From: Archangium sp.
GTDB taxonomy: Bacteria; Myxococcota; Myxococcia; Myxococcales; Myxococcaceae
Length of the DNA: 64,000 nucleotides
Direction: 5' to 3'
NCBI GenBank assembly: GCA_030681645.1
Contig: JAUXRX010000057.1
Location: 310,001 to 374,000, forward strand
Shown: one piece after another, positions 38,460-47,183 of the stretch
Position numbering within the stretch: the first letter of the stretch is position 1
Layout: every line of letters starts with the position of its first letter
Notes under the pieces: model-generated
The model's input: the letters and a program-made list of their open reading frames with translations, nothing else
What the model was told of the DNA's origin: nothing
Databases searched by the model: none
Made by a program: the position numbers and the translations under genes

Positions 38460-39441
38460 CAGCTCGCTCCCATGACGTACGCGACCGTCTCGTCGAGGCC
38501 CTGCGCCACGGTGTGCGTCGGCGCGTACCCGAGCTTCTCCTTCGCCCGGCTGATGTCGGCCTGCGAGTCCTTGATGTCCCCGGCCCGGAACGGCTGGAAC
38601 GTGGGCTCGAGCGACGCGAGCGCGGGGCGCTGCTTCGAGAGGCGCTCCCGAATGAACTGGTAGAGCTCGAGCAGGCTCGTCTTCCCTCCCACCGCGACGT
38701 TGTAGACGGCGTCGGTCGCGCCCGGCACCTGGGTGGTGGCCGCCCGCAGGTTCGCCTGCACTGCGTTGGCCACGAAGCAGAAGTCACGGCTGGTGCTGCC
38801 GTCGCCGTTGATCACGCACGGCTTGCCCTCGACCAGCGCCGCCATCCACCTGGGGATCACCGCCGCGTACGCGCCGTTCGGATCCTGCCGGGGACCGAAC
38901 ACGTTGAAGTACCGCAGCCCGATGGTCTCGATGCCGTACGTGCGCTGGAACACCGACGCGTAGACCTCGTTGATGTGCTTCGTCGCGGCGTAGGGCGAGA
39001 GCACCCGGCCCGTACGCGACTCGACCTTCGGCAGCGTCGGCTCGTCGCCGTACACCGAGCTCGAGGACGCGAACACGAAGCGCTTCACCTTCGCGTCGCG
39101 CGCGGCCACCAGCATGTTCACGAAGCCGTCGACGTTCGCGCGGTGGCTGTCGAGCGGGTGCGCGATGCTGCGGGGCACCGAGCCGAGGGCTGCCTGATGC
39201 AGCACGTAGTCCACGCCCGTACACGCCGCCTGGCAGGTCTCGAGCGAGGTGATGTCACCCTCGAGGAAGGTGAAGCGCGCTGAGGCTGCGGGGCCCGCAC
39301 GCTTCACCGCGTCGTCGAGGTTGTGCTGGTAGCCGGTGACCAGGCTGTCGAGCGCGACCACCTGGTGGCCGTCACGCAACAACGTCTCCACGAGGTGCGA
39401 GCCGATGAAGCCCGCGCCCCCGGTGACGAGCCACTTCGCCA

Positions 39442-39442
<1 letters not shown>
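38459..39442 (-). CDS. tviC: TviC/WbpP-type UDP-N-acetylhexosamine(uronate) C4-epimerase
   Basis: A 327-residue extended short-chain dehydrogenase that inverts C4 of UDP-GlcNAc or its uronic acid in aminosugar polysaccharide pathways. WLVTGGAGFIGSHLVE is at the N-terminus, HQAALGSVPRSIAHPLDSHR is diagnostic for the WbpP/TviC subfamily, SSSSVYGDEPTLPK follows, and the catalytic tyrosine/lysine pair appears as SPYAATKHINE. RYFNVFGPRQDPNGAYAAVI also fits. The open frame runs upstream into the neighbouring gene, but the real ATG at 39442 overlaps the stop of tviB by one base, giving translational coupling. The pair tviB-tviC makes UDP-N-acetylgalactosaminuronic acid in known systems. Confidence 0.88.
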
Positions 39443-40725
<1,283 letters not shown>

Positions 40726-40823
40726 GGAGCTCCTTCGAAGGGACCCGTAGGCGAATAGCCAAAAAAGCCCACGCAGTCATGCGGAGCCTTCGTCCCCGGC
40801 AAACGCCTGGCCGTTCACCCGGG

Positions 40824-40912
40824 AAAAGGGGACAGGCTACTTAATGCTCGCCGTCTCGCGGGCCGTTCTCGTCCCTCGGCTCCGGCGAGCATTAAGTAGC
40901 CTGTCCCCTTTT
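40824..40912. repeat. Long hairpin repeat with GGGGACAGGCT arms, copy 2
   Basis: Perfect 30-base arms (40824-40853 and 40883-40912) around a 29-base loop. The outer AAAAGGGGACAGGCT is shared with the hairpin at 27662-27740, while the inner stem and loop differ completely. The minus-strand DTW gene reads into it and ends inside its left arm, so the last 25 or so codons of that gene are repeat sequence. Confidence 0.88.
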
Positions 40913-42063
40913 TCCTCCAGCACGGCGCGGGTGACGAAGGCGAGCGACACCAGCCGCCGCAGGGCCCGGCCCTTCCCCTCGGGGAGCACCGCGCCGAACG
41001 ACTGGGCGAGGCTCTCCACGCTGCCCGGCGGACCATCGACGAGCCGGCCCAGCACGCCGCGCAGGTTGAGGTAATCGTCCGGCGCGGCGCTCTCCCGCGC
41101 GAGGAGATCGCGGCAGAAGCTGCCCCACCCCAGCTGGAGGTCCCCCGGGCGGATGAACTGCTTCCACGCGGCGATCACCTCGGCGCGATCGCCGGCCCGG
41201 GCGAGGTCTTCGGCGCTCAGGTCGAGGTGCTGCGGCACACGCGGACCGATGGGCCGCACCGGCTTGAGCAGGCGCTCGAAGCGCTCCCCGGTGTCGAGGC
41301 GCTCGGCCACCAGCTGCACCAGCTCGGGGTCGTCGGGCTGCGGCCGGTCGGGATCACACATCGGCCACGCGTTCGCTTCACCGAAGACCACCACCAGGTC
41401 GCGCCCGCGCAGCACCGCCGTCGGGTCGACGCGCACGGTGTTGCGGTGCTTGCGGTTCTTGTGGCGCGCCGAGCTGGGGTTCTCGCGGATGTAGTCGAGC
41501 TGCTTTTCCACCATCGCGTCGAAGGCGGTGAGGATCGGGGTGAAGCGCGTGGGCGCCTTCTCCAGCCGGCCCAGCACGAACGCCGTCGCTTCGATGGTGG
41601 CCAGGCAGTGCGCCTCGGGTTCCTTGCGAATGCGGTAGTTGCCGGGCTGATCGGGGAAGAACTTGAGGCGCGGCAGCTTCGAGAGCAGCGGGCACTTTTC
41701 CACCACCTTCTTCGCGTTCGACCAGGTGCCGTCGACGACGACCAGCGTCTCGGGTGGCACGGTGAGCGCGTCGACGTCGGTGGCCGACTCGCTGGGGAAG
41801 AGCACGGCCACGCCCGGTCGCGCGCACAGCTTCTCCAGGGCGGGGTTGCCCACCGCGCTCAACCCCACGTGCAGCTCGGAGTTGGGCAACGAGAGGTGCG
41901 CCATGCGGCAGGTGCTGATCGGCACCTTCGCCTCGCGCGGGTGCTGAATGAAGACCACCCGCGTCTGGCTGGGCACCTGGGTGACCGCGTCGCACCAGCA
42001 CACCGATCGGGGCCTGCGGCAGCGCAAGCAGACTTCCCGGTACCCGGCGGCGGCGACTTCCAT
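40837..42063 (-). CDS. DTW-domain protein (TapT-like) with extra C-terminal exonuclease-shaped domain
   Basis: DTW proteins transfer an aminocarboxypropyl group from SAM to tRNA uridine (acp3U). Residues 1-210 match: a zinc-type cluster CLRCRRPRSVCWC (12-24), VVVDGTWSNAKK around 108-119 with the D-x-T-W signature (111-114), and YRIRKEPEAHCLATIEA. Residues about 220-380 are extra. They have a DEDD-exonuclease-like shape (DLVVVFGEANAWP, RFERLLKPVRPIGP, a late LNLRGVLGRL), but the first acidic pair is not intact. The last 25 residues come from the hairpin repeat. The ATG at 42063 begins the domain; upstream codons do not look coding. It is divergent from the ECF sigma gene. Confidence 0.82.
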   Translation of the reverse strand: MEVAAAGYREVCLRCRRPRSVCWCDAVTQVPSQTRVVFIQHPREAKVPISTCRMAHLSLPNSELHVGLSAVGNPALEKLCARPGVAVLFPSESATDVDALTVPPETLVVVDGTWSNAKKVVEKCPLLSKLPRLKFFPDQPGNYRIRKEPEAHCLATIEATAFVLGRLEKAPTRFTPILTAFDAMVEKQLDYIRENPSSARHKNRKHRNTVRVDPTAVLRGRDLVVVFGEANAWPMCDPDRPQPDDPELVQLVAERLDTGERFERLLKPVRPIGPRVPQHLDLSAEDLARAGDRAEVIAAWKQFIRPGDLQLGWGSFCRDLLARESAAPDDYLNLRGVLGRLVDGPPGSVESLAQSFGAVLPEGKGRALRRLVSLAFVTRAVLEEKGDRLLNARRSRGTRTARETASIK

Positions 42064-42157
42064 GCGTCGGGCACCCTGTGCCCGGTCCCGCGCTCGACCG
42101 CAAGGTGAGGCTTGCGAGCCGTTTCGCGGCCGTGAAGGCTCTGTCTTCCAGGCTCCC

Positions 42158-42745
42158 ATGGCGCTGCCCAACCCCCGGCCACCACTGCGAATCGTCGACG
42201 GCCCCACGGCCGAGGCGGCCCTGGTGCGCGCCGCGGTGGAAGGCGACGGCAGCGCGAGCGAGCAGCTCTACCTCACCTGCGCCCCCGACCTGGGCCGCTG
42301 GGTGGCGCGGGTGGTGCTCGGCTCGGCCGACGCCCAGGACATCGTGCAGGACACCTTCGTCGTCGCCTTCACCCAGCTCAAGAAGCTCAAGCGCCCCGAG
42401 GCCTTTCGCGGCTGGCTGCGAACCATCGCGCTGACCCACATCAGGCGCCGCTTCCGCACCCAGCGCCTGCTGCGGCGGCTGGGCTTCGCCACCGCGGAGC
42501 CGTTCGAGCTCGAGTCGATCCTCAGCGAAGACGCTCCGCCCGAGGTGATCACCGAGGTGCGCCAGGTGGCGGCCCTGCTGCGGCAGCTCCCCGCCGACGA
42601 AGCGCTGGCGCTCGTCTTGCGCCGCGTCGAGGGGTACCGGCTGGAAGAGATCGCCGAAGAGCTGAAGCTGTCCCTGGCCACGGTGAAGCGGCGGCTGGCA
42701 GCGGCTGAGTCGCACTTTCAGGCCTTGCAGGAGGTGCAGTCATGA
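42158..42745 (+). CDS. ECF-family RNA polymerase sigma factor
   Basis: A 195-residue group 4 sigma factor. Region 2 is at about 25-90 (SADAQDIVQDTFVVAFTQLKKL, FRGWLRTIALTHIRRRF), and region 4 at about 140-190 (LPADEALALVLRRVEGYRLEEI, LSLATVKRRLAAAE). It lacks region 3, as expected. The stop overlaps the start of the FecR-like gene (ATGA), the usual layout for a sigma factor with its anti-sigma partner. The ATG at 42158 is chosen because the domain starts there; the open frame extends upstream into the divergent region. It probably drives its own seven-gene run. Confidence 0.92.
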   Translation: MALPNPRPPLRIVDGPTAEAALVRAAVEGDGSASEQLYLTCAPDLGRWVARVVLGSADAQDIVQDTFVVAFTQLKKLKRPEAFRGWLRTIALTHIRRRFRTQRLLRRLGFATAEPFELESILSEDAPPEVITEVRQVAALLRQLPADEALALVLRRVEGYRLEEIAEELKLSLATVKRRLAAAESHFQALQEVQS

Positions 42746-43857
42746 GCCGACGTCCTCTCTCTGACTTCGTCACGCCGCCGCAGCCCGATCCCACCTCGCT
42801 CCACGTCGAATGGCACGAGGTGCGGCGCCGCGTACGCCGGCATCGGCAGGTCCGGGTGGCGGGTGTGGTGGCGGCCTCCCTGGTGGTGGTGCTGGGGGTC
42901 GTCGCCGCCGTCGTGCGCACCCCCGAACCGTCGCTCCTTCCCGGGCAGCAGGCCCTCGCCGTCGAGGCGCCGCGAAGGCTCACCCTCACCGATGGCTCGG
43001 TGGTCGAGCTGGCCATGGGCGGGCAGCTCGCGCTCGCGCTGGCCGACGAGCACGACGTGGTGGTGGTGCTCGAGCGGGGCCGCGCTTCGTTCGACGTCTC
43101 GAAGAAGCCCACGCGGCAGTTCGTGGTGAAGGCCGACAGCATCGAGGTGCGCGTCATCGGCACGAAGTTCCGGGTCCGGCGCGAGGGGCCGGCCGTCGAG
43201 GTCGAGGTCGAGCGCGGCATCGTCGAGGTGCGGGACGGTGCCGTGGTGCGGCGGCTGGTGAAGGGCGAGCGCTGGGCCCGCGTGGTCCAGGCCGTCGCAG
43301 CGGAGCCCGGGCAGGAGCCCGCGCAGGATGACGAGGCCCCGGCCGAAGCCACCACCCCCGCGAAACGGAAGGTCAACGTGCGTCGCCCGGCCCGCGCGCC
43401 CGAGCCCGTGGCCGAGCAGCCCCTCACCGCCCCGGTCGCCCAGAGCCCGCCGGTGGAGCCGCCCACGGAGACGGAGGCGCAGACCGCGCCCACGCCGGCC
43501 GACACCTTCGCCGCCGCCATGCGCGCGCGTGGAGCGGGTCGCCCGAAGGAGGCCATCGTCGGCTTCCAGCAGGTCTGTGAGCGCTGGCCCTCGAGCGCCT
43601 TCGCGCCGATGAGCGCCTTCGAGTGGGGCCGGCTCGCCCTCGACACCCAGGACGATCCCCGCCAGGCAGCGCGCGCCTTCGAACGCACCCTCGAGCTGGC
43701 CACCTCGGACTCGCTCATCGAAGACGCTTTGGCACGGCTGACCGAGGCGTACGCGAGGTACGATGCCGGCTCCTGTCGCCGGGCGCAGTCTGACTATCTG
43801 CGGCGCTTCCCCGGTGGCCCCCACGTTCGAGGCGTGACCAAGGCGTGTCCCCCCTGA
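42742..43857 (+). CDS. FecR-type anti-sigma/signal-transducing membrane protein
   Basis: A 371-residue protein with a short cytoplasmic N-terminus, a membrane segment at about 39-60 (VAGVVAASLVVVLGVVAAVV), a FecR domain (about 75-185, with LTDGSVVELAMGGQLALAL and VIGTKFRVRREGPAVEVEVERG), a Pro/Ala linker, and a C-terminal TPR-like part (about 255-365). FecR proteins sit in the inner membrane, hold or activate their ECF sigma factor, and respond to signals from the outer membrane. It begins inside the sigma gene's stop (ATGA) and ends with TGATG overlapping the next gene. No TonB-dependent receptor gene is visible here, unlike classic FecIRA systems. Confidence 0.88.
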   Translation: MSRRPLSDFVTPPQPDPTSLHVEWHEVRRRVRRHRQVRVAGVVAASLVVVLGVVAAVVRTPEPSLLPGQQALAVEAPRRLTLTDGSVVELAMGGQLALALADEHDVVVVLERGRASFDVSKKPTRQFVVKADSIEVRVIGTKFRVRREGPAVEVEVERGIVEVRDGAVVRRLVKGERWARVVQAVAAEPGQEPAQDDEAPAEATTPAKRKVNVRRPARAPEPVAEQPLTAPVAQSPPVEPPTETEAQTAPTPADTFAAAMRARGAGRPKEAIVGFQQVCERWPSSAFAPMSAFEWGRLALDTQDDPRQAARAFERTLELATSDSLIEDALARLTEAYARYDAGSCRRAQSDYLRRFPGGPHVRGVTKACPP

Positions 43858-44708
43858 TGTTGGTGGCATCGTTGTCAGTGAGCGCTGCGTCGTGCAGCGG
43901 TGCGGAAGGCGAGGTGCCGGCGCGCTTCGTCGCGTTCGGCGACGCTGACTCCACGTGGCTCGAGCAGGAGATCGCCGGCTGGGTGGCAGAGCGCGACCGC
44001 AAGCTGTGTTCCGCCCGGGCCGGAGACGAAGCCCTCACCATCGACGGCAGCGCCCCTCTCGAGGTGGCGATCGAGTTCGACTTCAAGGGCGCTCACCGCA
44101 CCCGCCGCGTGCTGCGCGGCTCGGAGTCGGCCGAGCTCTTCCGCTACCAGGTCGCCGCCACCGCCGAGGAGCTGGTGCGCTCGACGTGGGAAGCCCCGCC
44201 GCCTCCACGCGTGGGCGTGTTCGCCCGCGGTGAGGTCGCCCCCCTGGGCACGGGCCCCTTCGCCGTCGGTGGAGCGATCGGCGTGGGCCTGTTCGTGCTG
44301 CCGACCCTGTGTCTGGAGCTCGCCGGGGGCGGGGGCGCGCTCACCGCCACGACGCTGCCCACAGGAGGCACGGTGACGGGGAGCGTGGTGCGCGGCACGT
44401 TCTCGGCCTCGTGGCTGCCGCTGCAGGCCGGCGTCTTCCGCGCGGGGCCGCGGGCCTCGGTGCAGGCCGGGCTGCTGTCCTCGAGCGTGCGCGAAGAAGG
44501 CCTGACTCCCAGCACCGGCGCCACGCCGTGGCTCGCCGCGGGTGGCGGCCTCACCGTGGGCGTCGCCACCCGTCACCTGATGCTGCAGCTCTTCGGTGAG
44601 CTCGGCGCGTTGCTCATCGGCACGACGGTGCTCTCGGAAGGCGTGCCGGTGCACCAGGTGCGCGGGCTGCTCGGCACCGTGGGCCTTCAAGCGGGGTGGC
44701 TCTGGTGA
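43857..44708 (+). CDS. Exported protein with outer-membrane-like tail
   Basis: A 283-residue protein with a short signal peptide (LVASLSVSAASC, possibly a lipobox). The N-terminal domain (about 15-110) is mixed, and the C-terminal part (about 115-283) is glycine- and beta-rich with alternating residues (VGLFVLPTLCLELAGGGG, LSEGVPVHQVRGLLGTVG), ending in a tryptophan as many outer-membrane barrels do. No family is recognised. The ATG overlaps the FecR stop by one base (TGATG); a GTG four codons earlier is the alternative. Its stop overlaps the next start (GTGA). It could be the outer-membrane sensor partner for FecR; that is inference. Confidence 0.65.
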   Translation: MLVASLSVSAASCSGAEGEVPARFVAFGDADSTWLEQEIAGWVAERDRKLCSARAGDEALTIDGSAPLEVAIEFDFKGAHRTRRVLRGSESAELFRYQVAATAEELVRSTWEAPPPPRVGVFARGEVAPLGTGPFAVGGAIGVGLFVLPTLCLELAGGGGALTATTLPTGGTVTGSVVRGTFSASWLPLQAGVFRAGPRASVQAGLLSSSVREEGLTPSTGATPWLAAGGGLTVGVATRHLMLQLFGELGALLIGTTVLSEGVPVHQVRGLLGTVGLQAGWLW

Positions 44709-45814
44709 GTCTCCGGCTCCTGGCCGTGCTGGCGCTCGCCCAGCACTTCGAGATCGTCTCCGATTGCGGCGGCGCGGAGGCTCCACCGGTGAAGGACGCG
44801 CCCGCCCGGCAGGTGGTGGGCGGTGGCTTCTTCGGCTGCGCGGTCGACGAGGGCGCGGTGCGCTGCTGGGGCAACAACGAGCGAGGCCAGCTCGGCCGGG
44901 GCAGCACGAGCCGGCAGGAAGCGTCGGGGGTGGTGACGCTGCCCGAGAAGGTGGCGCAGCTCGCGCTGGGGGAAGCCTCCGCCTGCGCGCGCACCGTCAC
45001 GGGCGGGGTGTGGTGCTGGGGCGACAACGGCACCGCCCAGCTCGGCGCGCCCAGTCCCGCCTTCAGCGCGGTCCCGCTCGAGGTGAAGGTGCCGGTGCCG
45101 GTGGCGAAGCTCGCGCTGCATTCCGACTTCGCGCTCGCGCTGGGGAGCGATGGCCGGCTCTTCGGCTGGGGCAATGACGCCGAAGGCACGCTGGGCCGCG
45201 ACAACGTCGATCCCGGCAGCGTCTCACCGACGCCGGTGGTCCGCGCCGCCTTCACCCAGCGCTTCACCGACATCACCGCGGGCCAGGGCAACGCCTGCGG
45301 GCTGACCCCGGCCGGCGAGCTGTGGTGCTGGGGCCGGGTGCTCACCGCTGCCGATGAAGGCGTGCGCACGCCGGTGAAGTTCCTCGACGGCGTGAGCGCG
45401 GTGGTGTCGGGCGCGTTCGTCGCCTGCGCCATCCGCTCGGGCGAGCTGTGGTGCTGGGGCTCGAGCCCCACCAACGACGGGCTGACGATGGCCTGGCCGG
45501 TGCCCACCCGCCTCGAGCTCGGGGGCGGGTCCGTGCGACAGGTCGACTCGCAGTGGTTCCACGTGTGCGCGGTCACCACGCTCGACACGGCCTGGTGCTG
45601 GGGCCGGGGCATCGAAGGCCAGCTCGGCCTGGGGGGCACCGACCCGTTTCCGACGCCCCAGCTCGTTACCGCGGAGGTGGAATCAGTGGCGACCGGCTTC
45701 TTCTTCACCTGCCTGCGGCGGAAGAACGGGGCAGTGGCGTGCACCGGCGCCAACGAGTTCGGCCAGCTGGGCCTGGGCGACAGCGACCGCCGATACGTGC
45801 CGCAAGATCAGTGA
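44705..45814 (+). CDS. RCC1-type seven-bladed beta-propeller, exported
   Basis: A 369-residue protein with a short hydrophobic N-terminus and seven RCC1 repeats. The signatures are VRCWGNNERGQLG, VWCWGDNGTAQLG, LFGWGNDAEGTLG, LWCWGRVL, LWCWGSSP, AWCWGRGIEGQLG and VACTGANEFGQLG, about 50 residues apart. Seven blades close one propeller, so the protein is complete. Cysteines in most repeats suggest disulfides, fitting an extracellular location. It starts at GTG inside the preceding stop (GTGA), showing tight coupling. RCC1-like propellers bind proteins or sugars on bacterial surfaces; the partner is unknown. Confidence 0.8.
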   Translation: MSLRLLAVLALAQHFEIVSDCGGAEAPPVKDAPARQVVGGGFFGCAVDEGAVRCWGNNERGQLGRGSTSRQEASGVVTLPEKVAQLALGEASACARTVTGGVWCWGDNGTAQLGAPSPAFSAVPLEVKVPVPVAKLALHSDFALALGSDGRLFGWGNDAEGTLGRDNVDPGSVSPTPVVRAAFTQRFTDITAGQGNACGLTPAGELWCWGRVLTAADEGVRTPVKFLDGVSAVVSGAFVACAIRSGELWCWGSSPTNDGLTMAWPVPTRLELGGGSVRQVDSQWFHVCAVTTLDTAWCWGRGIEGQLGLGGTDPFPTPQLVTAEVESVATGFFFTCLRRKNGAVACTGANEFGQLGLGDSDRRYVPQDQ

Positions 45815-45848
45815 GCCGATGCGAGGGCGTGGAGGCTCTCTCTCCAGA

Positions 45849-47183
45849 ATGCGCGCACCGCTGGTGATCCTCGTGACCTCGGCGTGTCTGGCCACAGGCT
45901 GCCTTGGCGTTGCGGGCACCATGCCCGGCGATGAAGACGCAGGCGCTCAGCTCGACGCGGGGGGGACGGGCGGAGGCGCGGCGGGGGGCGGTGCGACCGG
46001 TGGCGGCGCTGCGACGGGTGGCGGCACGGCGAGTGGCGGCGGCACTGCGACAGGCGGCGGCGGCGGTGCGACGGGCGGAGGCACAGGCGGCGGCAGCGTG
46101 CAGCCCGACGCGGGGAGCACGCGCGTTCCGGTCTTCGTCGCGGTCGGCAAGCAGCGCCGCAGGGCCATCTCGTGCGACGACGGGCTGAGCTGGAAGAACG
46201 ACGTCACCATCGACGACGAGTGGCCCGCGAACGAGCGCTACCGCTGCTTCTCAGGCGACTTCGCGCTGCCCGACGGCGGCACGCAGAGCACCGACTGCGA
46301 TCACAACGCGTACTCCTCGACCAGCCTCGTGTACGCGGGCGGCGCGTTCCTGCAGAGCACCGGCTGGGGCGCGCCGGGCGCGTTCTTCCGCTCCACGGAC
46401 GGCGTCACCTGGCAGCAGGTGCACACCGGCGCCAACGTCACCGAGCTCATGTTCGGCGACGGGCGCATCATCGCGGCCACGCGGGCCTCGCGGGTGAGCG
46501 ACGATCTGGGGCTGACCTGGCGCAACGGCACGGAGATCGACGTGGCCAACGGCGCCAACACCATCTGGAACGTGCGCGGCGGCGCGTTCGGGGGCGGGGT
46601 CTTCCTGGTCACGGCCGAAGACAACCCCAACCGCGACTTCGCCTACAGCAACAACGGCGGCACGACCTGGCAGCGCCCCACCCTGGTGGGCGGTGGCCGG
46701 GTCGACGCGTGCGGCGCAGGTCACCCGGCGGCGGGCAATGGCCTCTTCGTCACCGCCACGCAGAACATGGACACCATCGTCATCTGCCGCAGCGGCGACG
46801 GGGCACAGACGTGGACGTCGACCACCATTCCCAACGAGTACTTCGAGTCACGCCCGCTGTGGACGGGCACGGAGTTCATGCTCTGGGGCAGCGGCCGCGT
46901 CTTCCGCTCGGCCGACGGGATCACCTGGACCTCGGCCAACACGCAGACCCGGCGCAACGGCACGCTCTCGGGCGGTCCGAACATCGGCCCCGTCGCCATC
47001 AACGCCGCGGGCACCTTCGTGGCGGTGAGGGGCGGTTGGCAGACCTGGTACGAGCAGCAGCGGTTCTACCGCAGCAGCGACGGCGTCATCTGGGACGAGC
47101 TCGCCGCGGGTACCTACGAGCAGGGTCACCCCGTCACGGCGATCGTCTCCGGCTTCGCAGAGAGGAGCTCCGTGTGTCCCTGA
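45849..47183 (+). CDS. Lipoprotein with seven Asp-box (BNR) repeats, sialidase-like propeller
   Basis: A 444-residue probable lipoprotein with the signal ending ATGC and a Gly/Thr-rich linker (about 35-90). Seven Asp-box repeats follow, the S-x-D-x-G-x-T-W pattern: SCDDGLSWKND, RSTDGVTWQQV, SDDLGLTWRNG, SNNGGTTWQRP, RSGDGAQTWTS, RSADGITWTSA, RSSDGVIWDEL. This indicates a sialidase/BNR-type beta-propeller, but no sialidase catalytic arginine triad is evident, so it may be a binding module. The ATG at 45849 starts the signal peptide. Its end overlaps the start of the next gene by ten bases. Confidence 0.82.
   Translation: MRAPLVILVTSACLATGCLGVAGTMPGDEDAGAQLDAGGTGGGAAGGGATGGGAATGGGTASGGGTATGGGGGATGGGTGGGSVQPDAGSTRVPVFVAVGKQRRRAISCDDGLSWKNDVTIDDEWPANERYRCFSGDFALPDGGTQSTDCDHNAYSSTSLVYAGGAFLQSTGWGAPGAFFRSTDGVTWQQVHTGANVTELMFGDGRIIAATRASRVSDDLGLTWRNGTEIDVANGANTIWNVRGGAFGGGVFLVTAEDNPNRDFAYSNNGGTTWQRPTLVGGGRVDACGAGHPAAGNGLFVTATQNMDTIVICRSGDGAQTWTSTTIPNEYFESRPLWTGTEFMLWGSGRVFRSADGITWTSANTQTRRNGTLSGGPNIGPVAINAAGTFVAVRGGWQTWYEQQRFYRSSDGVIWDELAAGTYEQGHPVTAIVSGFAERSSVCP

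Noticed and set aside
40726-40823. Attenuator before tviB (GCC, A-run, GC-rich stem)
   Set aside because: The stem next to the T-run is only four base pairs, too weak to support a call.
45849-47183. Active sialidase
   Set aside because: Asp-boxes occur in many non-enzymatic propellers and no FRIP motif or arginine triad could be placed.
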